34,080 bases of DNA from an uncultured Clostridium sp. (GTDB lineage: Bacteria > Bacillota > Clostridia > TANB77 > CAG-508), in assembly GCA_900552555.1 (NCBI GenBank), contig URZW01000015.1, positions 1 to 34,080 on the forward strand, given 5' to 3'. The notes beneath the pieces are model-generated. The model searched no databases. It was given only the letters and a program-made list of their open reading frames with translations, and was not told the DNA's origin. The position numbers and the translations under genes are program-made. This document shows positions 33,519-34,080 of this stretch, one piece after another; the first letter of the stretch is position 1, and each line of letters opens with the position of its first letter.

Positions 33519-33944
33519 TTATATACCAAGCATAGTCATATTTTCAGCAATTTCATCTACAGATATATTTTCGTCACATTTTTCCCAATTTGCCTTATTC
33601 CATATTTCTAACCTAGTACCTACTCCAATTATTACTGCTTCTTTTTCTAGTTCTGCTGCTGAACGTAAATTATTTGGAATTAAAAACCTACCTTGTTTAT
33701 CAATTTCACATTCAGTTGCTCCTGATAAGAAAAATCTAACAAAGTTTCTTGCGTTTCTATCTGATAGTGGTAGTGATTTTAGTTTTGTTTCAAAGTTCAA
33801 CCATTCTTCTTGTGAAAAAGCAAATAAACATCCGTCTAATCCTTTAGTTATAACGAATTTATCTCCAATGTCTTGTCTTAATTTTGCAGGCATTATTAAT
33901 CTCCCCTTGGCATCTAGAGTATGCTCATATTCACCCATTAACAA
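33519..33944 (-). CDS. mraZ: Transcriptional regulator MraZ
   Basis: DNA-binding regulator of the dcw cluster; also reported to bind its own promoter. The 141-residue product has the duplicated AbrB-like fold with the two signature loops DAKGRLIMP (near 12) and DKQGRFLIP (about 83). The TTG at 33944 is preferred: it is 7 nt after GAGGTG and gives the common start MLMGEYEHTLD; the ATG two codons later is the alternative. First gene of the cluster. Confidence 0.95.
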   Translation of the reverse strand: MLMGEYEHTLDAKGRLIMPAKLRQDIGDKFVITKGLDGCLFAFSQEEWLNFETKLKSLPLSDRNARNFVRFFLSGATECEIDKQGRFLIPNNLRSAAELEKEAVIIGVGTRLEIWNKANWEKCDENISVDEIAENMTMLGI

Positions 33945-33971
33945 TGGTCTTCACCTCTTTTCATTTTTCTA

Positions 33972-33998
33972 CCACTTTGTACCACTTTTCTCCACTTA
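33972..33998 (-). promoter_or_regulatory. MraZ operator: three direct repeats
   Basis: Minus strand boxes TAAGTGG, AAAGTGG and AAAGTGG, exactly 10 bp apart (plus-strand complements at 33992, 33982 and 33972). This is the known MraZ binding arrangement of AAAGTGG-like boxes separated by 3 nt. It begins at the predicted transcription start, as expected for autorepression. Confidence 0.88.
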
Positions 33999-34004
33999 AT
34001 GTAA

Positions 34005-34033
34005 ATTGTAATATAACTTTATTTATTTTGCAA
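34005..34033 (-). promoter_or_regulatory. Promoter of mraZ and the dcw cluster
   Basis: Minus strand: -35 TTGCAA (34028-34033), 17-bp spacer, -10 TACAAT (34005-34010). The start point falls near 33998, at the first MraZ box. Confidence 0.7.
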
Positions 34034-34080
34034 TAGTTTTTTTAAAATTTTTTTTATTTTTTTATAAATTTTTTTATTAT

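Overview
The window reads as chromosome of an AT-rich, endospore-forming member of the Clostridia (Firmicutes), probably an uncultured, anaerobic lineage. Evidence: strong GGAGG-type ribosome binding sites, a Bacillus/Clostridium-style dcw (division and cell wall) cluster, sporulation-linked genes (ytaF, spoVD, ricT), a ferredoxin-dependent 2-oxoacid oxidoreductase, and a MurE with the DNPR motif of meso-diaminopimelate-adding enzymes. No tRNA, rRNA, CRISPR array, phage or plasmid module was seen.

Layout. 1-5.1 kb: rpsF-ssb-rpsR operon (minus) with a promoter buried in the 3' end of a P-type Ca2+-ATPase gene; then ytaF and a monocistronic 79-residue unknown gene (plus). 5.1-8.7 kb: smc (minus), preceded by a 36-bp tandem repeat. 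9.0-12.4 kb: surface-protein island with an anchored protein, a prepilin-like protein carrying two LamG-type domains, and a small divergent Xre-type regulator. 12.4-15.9 kb: porCDAB operon (plus) with a clear sigma-A promoter. 15.8-17.0 kb: a REP-associated tyrosine transposase (RAYT) bounded by inverted palindromic repeats. 17.0-20.0 kb: lepB-holB-ricT-ferredoxin (minus; the ferredoxin is only 56 residues). 20.1-22.6 kb: a DUF6512-like membrane protein, a second prepilin-like protein and a second divergent Xre-type regulator. 22.7-34.0 kb: dcw cluster on the minus strand, in the order mraZ, rsmH, ftsL, spoVD, murE, mraY, ftsW, murG, ending with a WalK-like sensor kinase. murF, murD, ftsQ, ftsA and ftsZ are not in the window.

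Points of greatest interest. (1) A RAYT/REP system: palindromes with the core GGGATTTAGGGACGTTCC flank the transposase in inverted orientation and recur upstream of smc and between ftsW and murG; at two loci the repeat supplies the in-frame TAG stop of the neighbouring gene. (2) Two paralogous cassettes of prepilin-like surface protein plus divergent mini-regulator; in one, a perfect 14-bp palindrome lies in the 17-bp spacer of the structural gene's promoter, in the other an 8-bp direct repeat covers the -35 and spacer. (3) A degenerate array with about 15-bp period fills the mraZ-rsmH gap, while mraZ itself has a textbook three-box MraZ operator over its start point. (4) ftsW carries a one-base frameshift at the edge of a GC-rich tail that abuts a REP cruciform. 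(5) A GC-rich, nested inverted-repeat element sits between murE and mraY.

All assignments come from reading the sequence; no database search was run.
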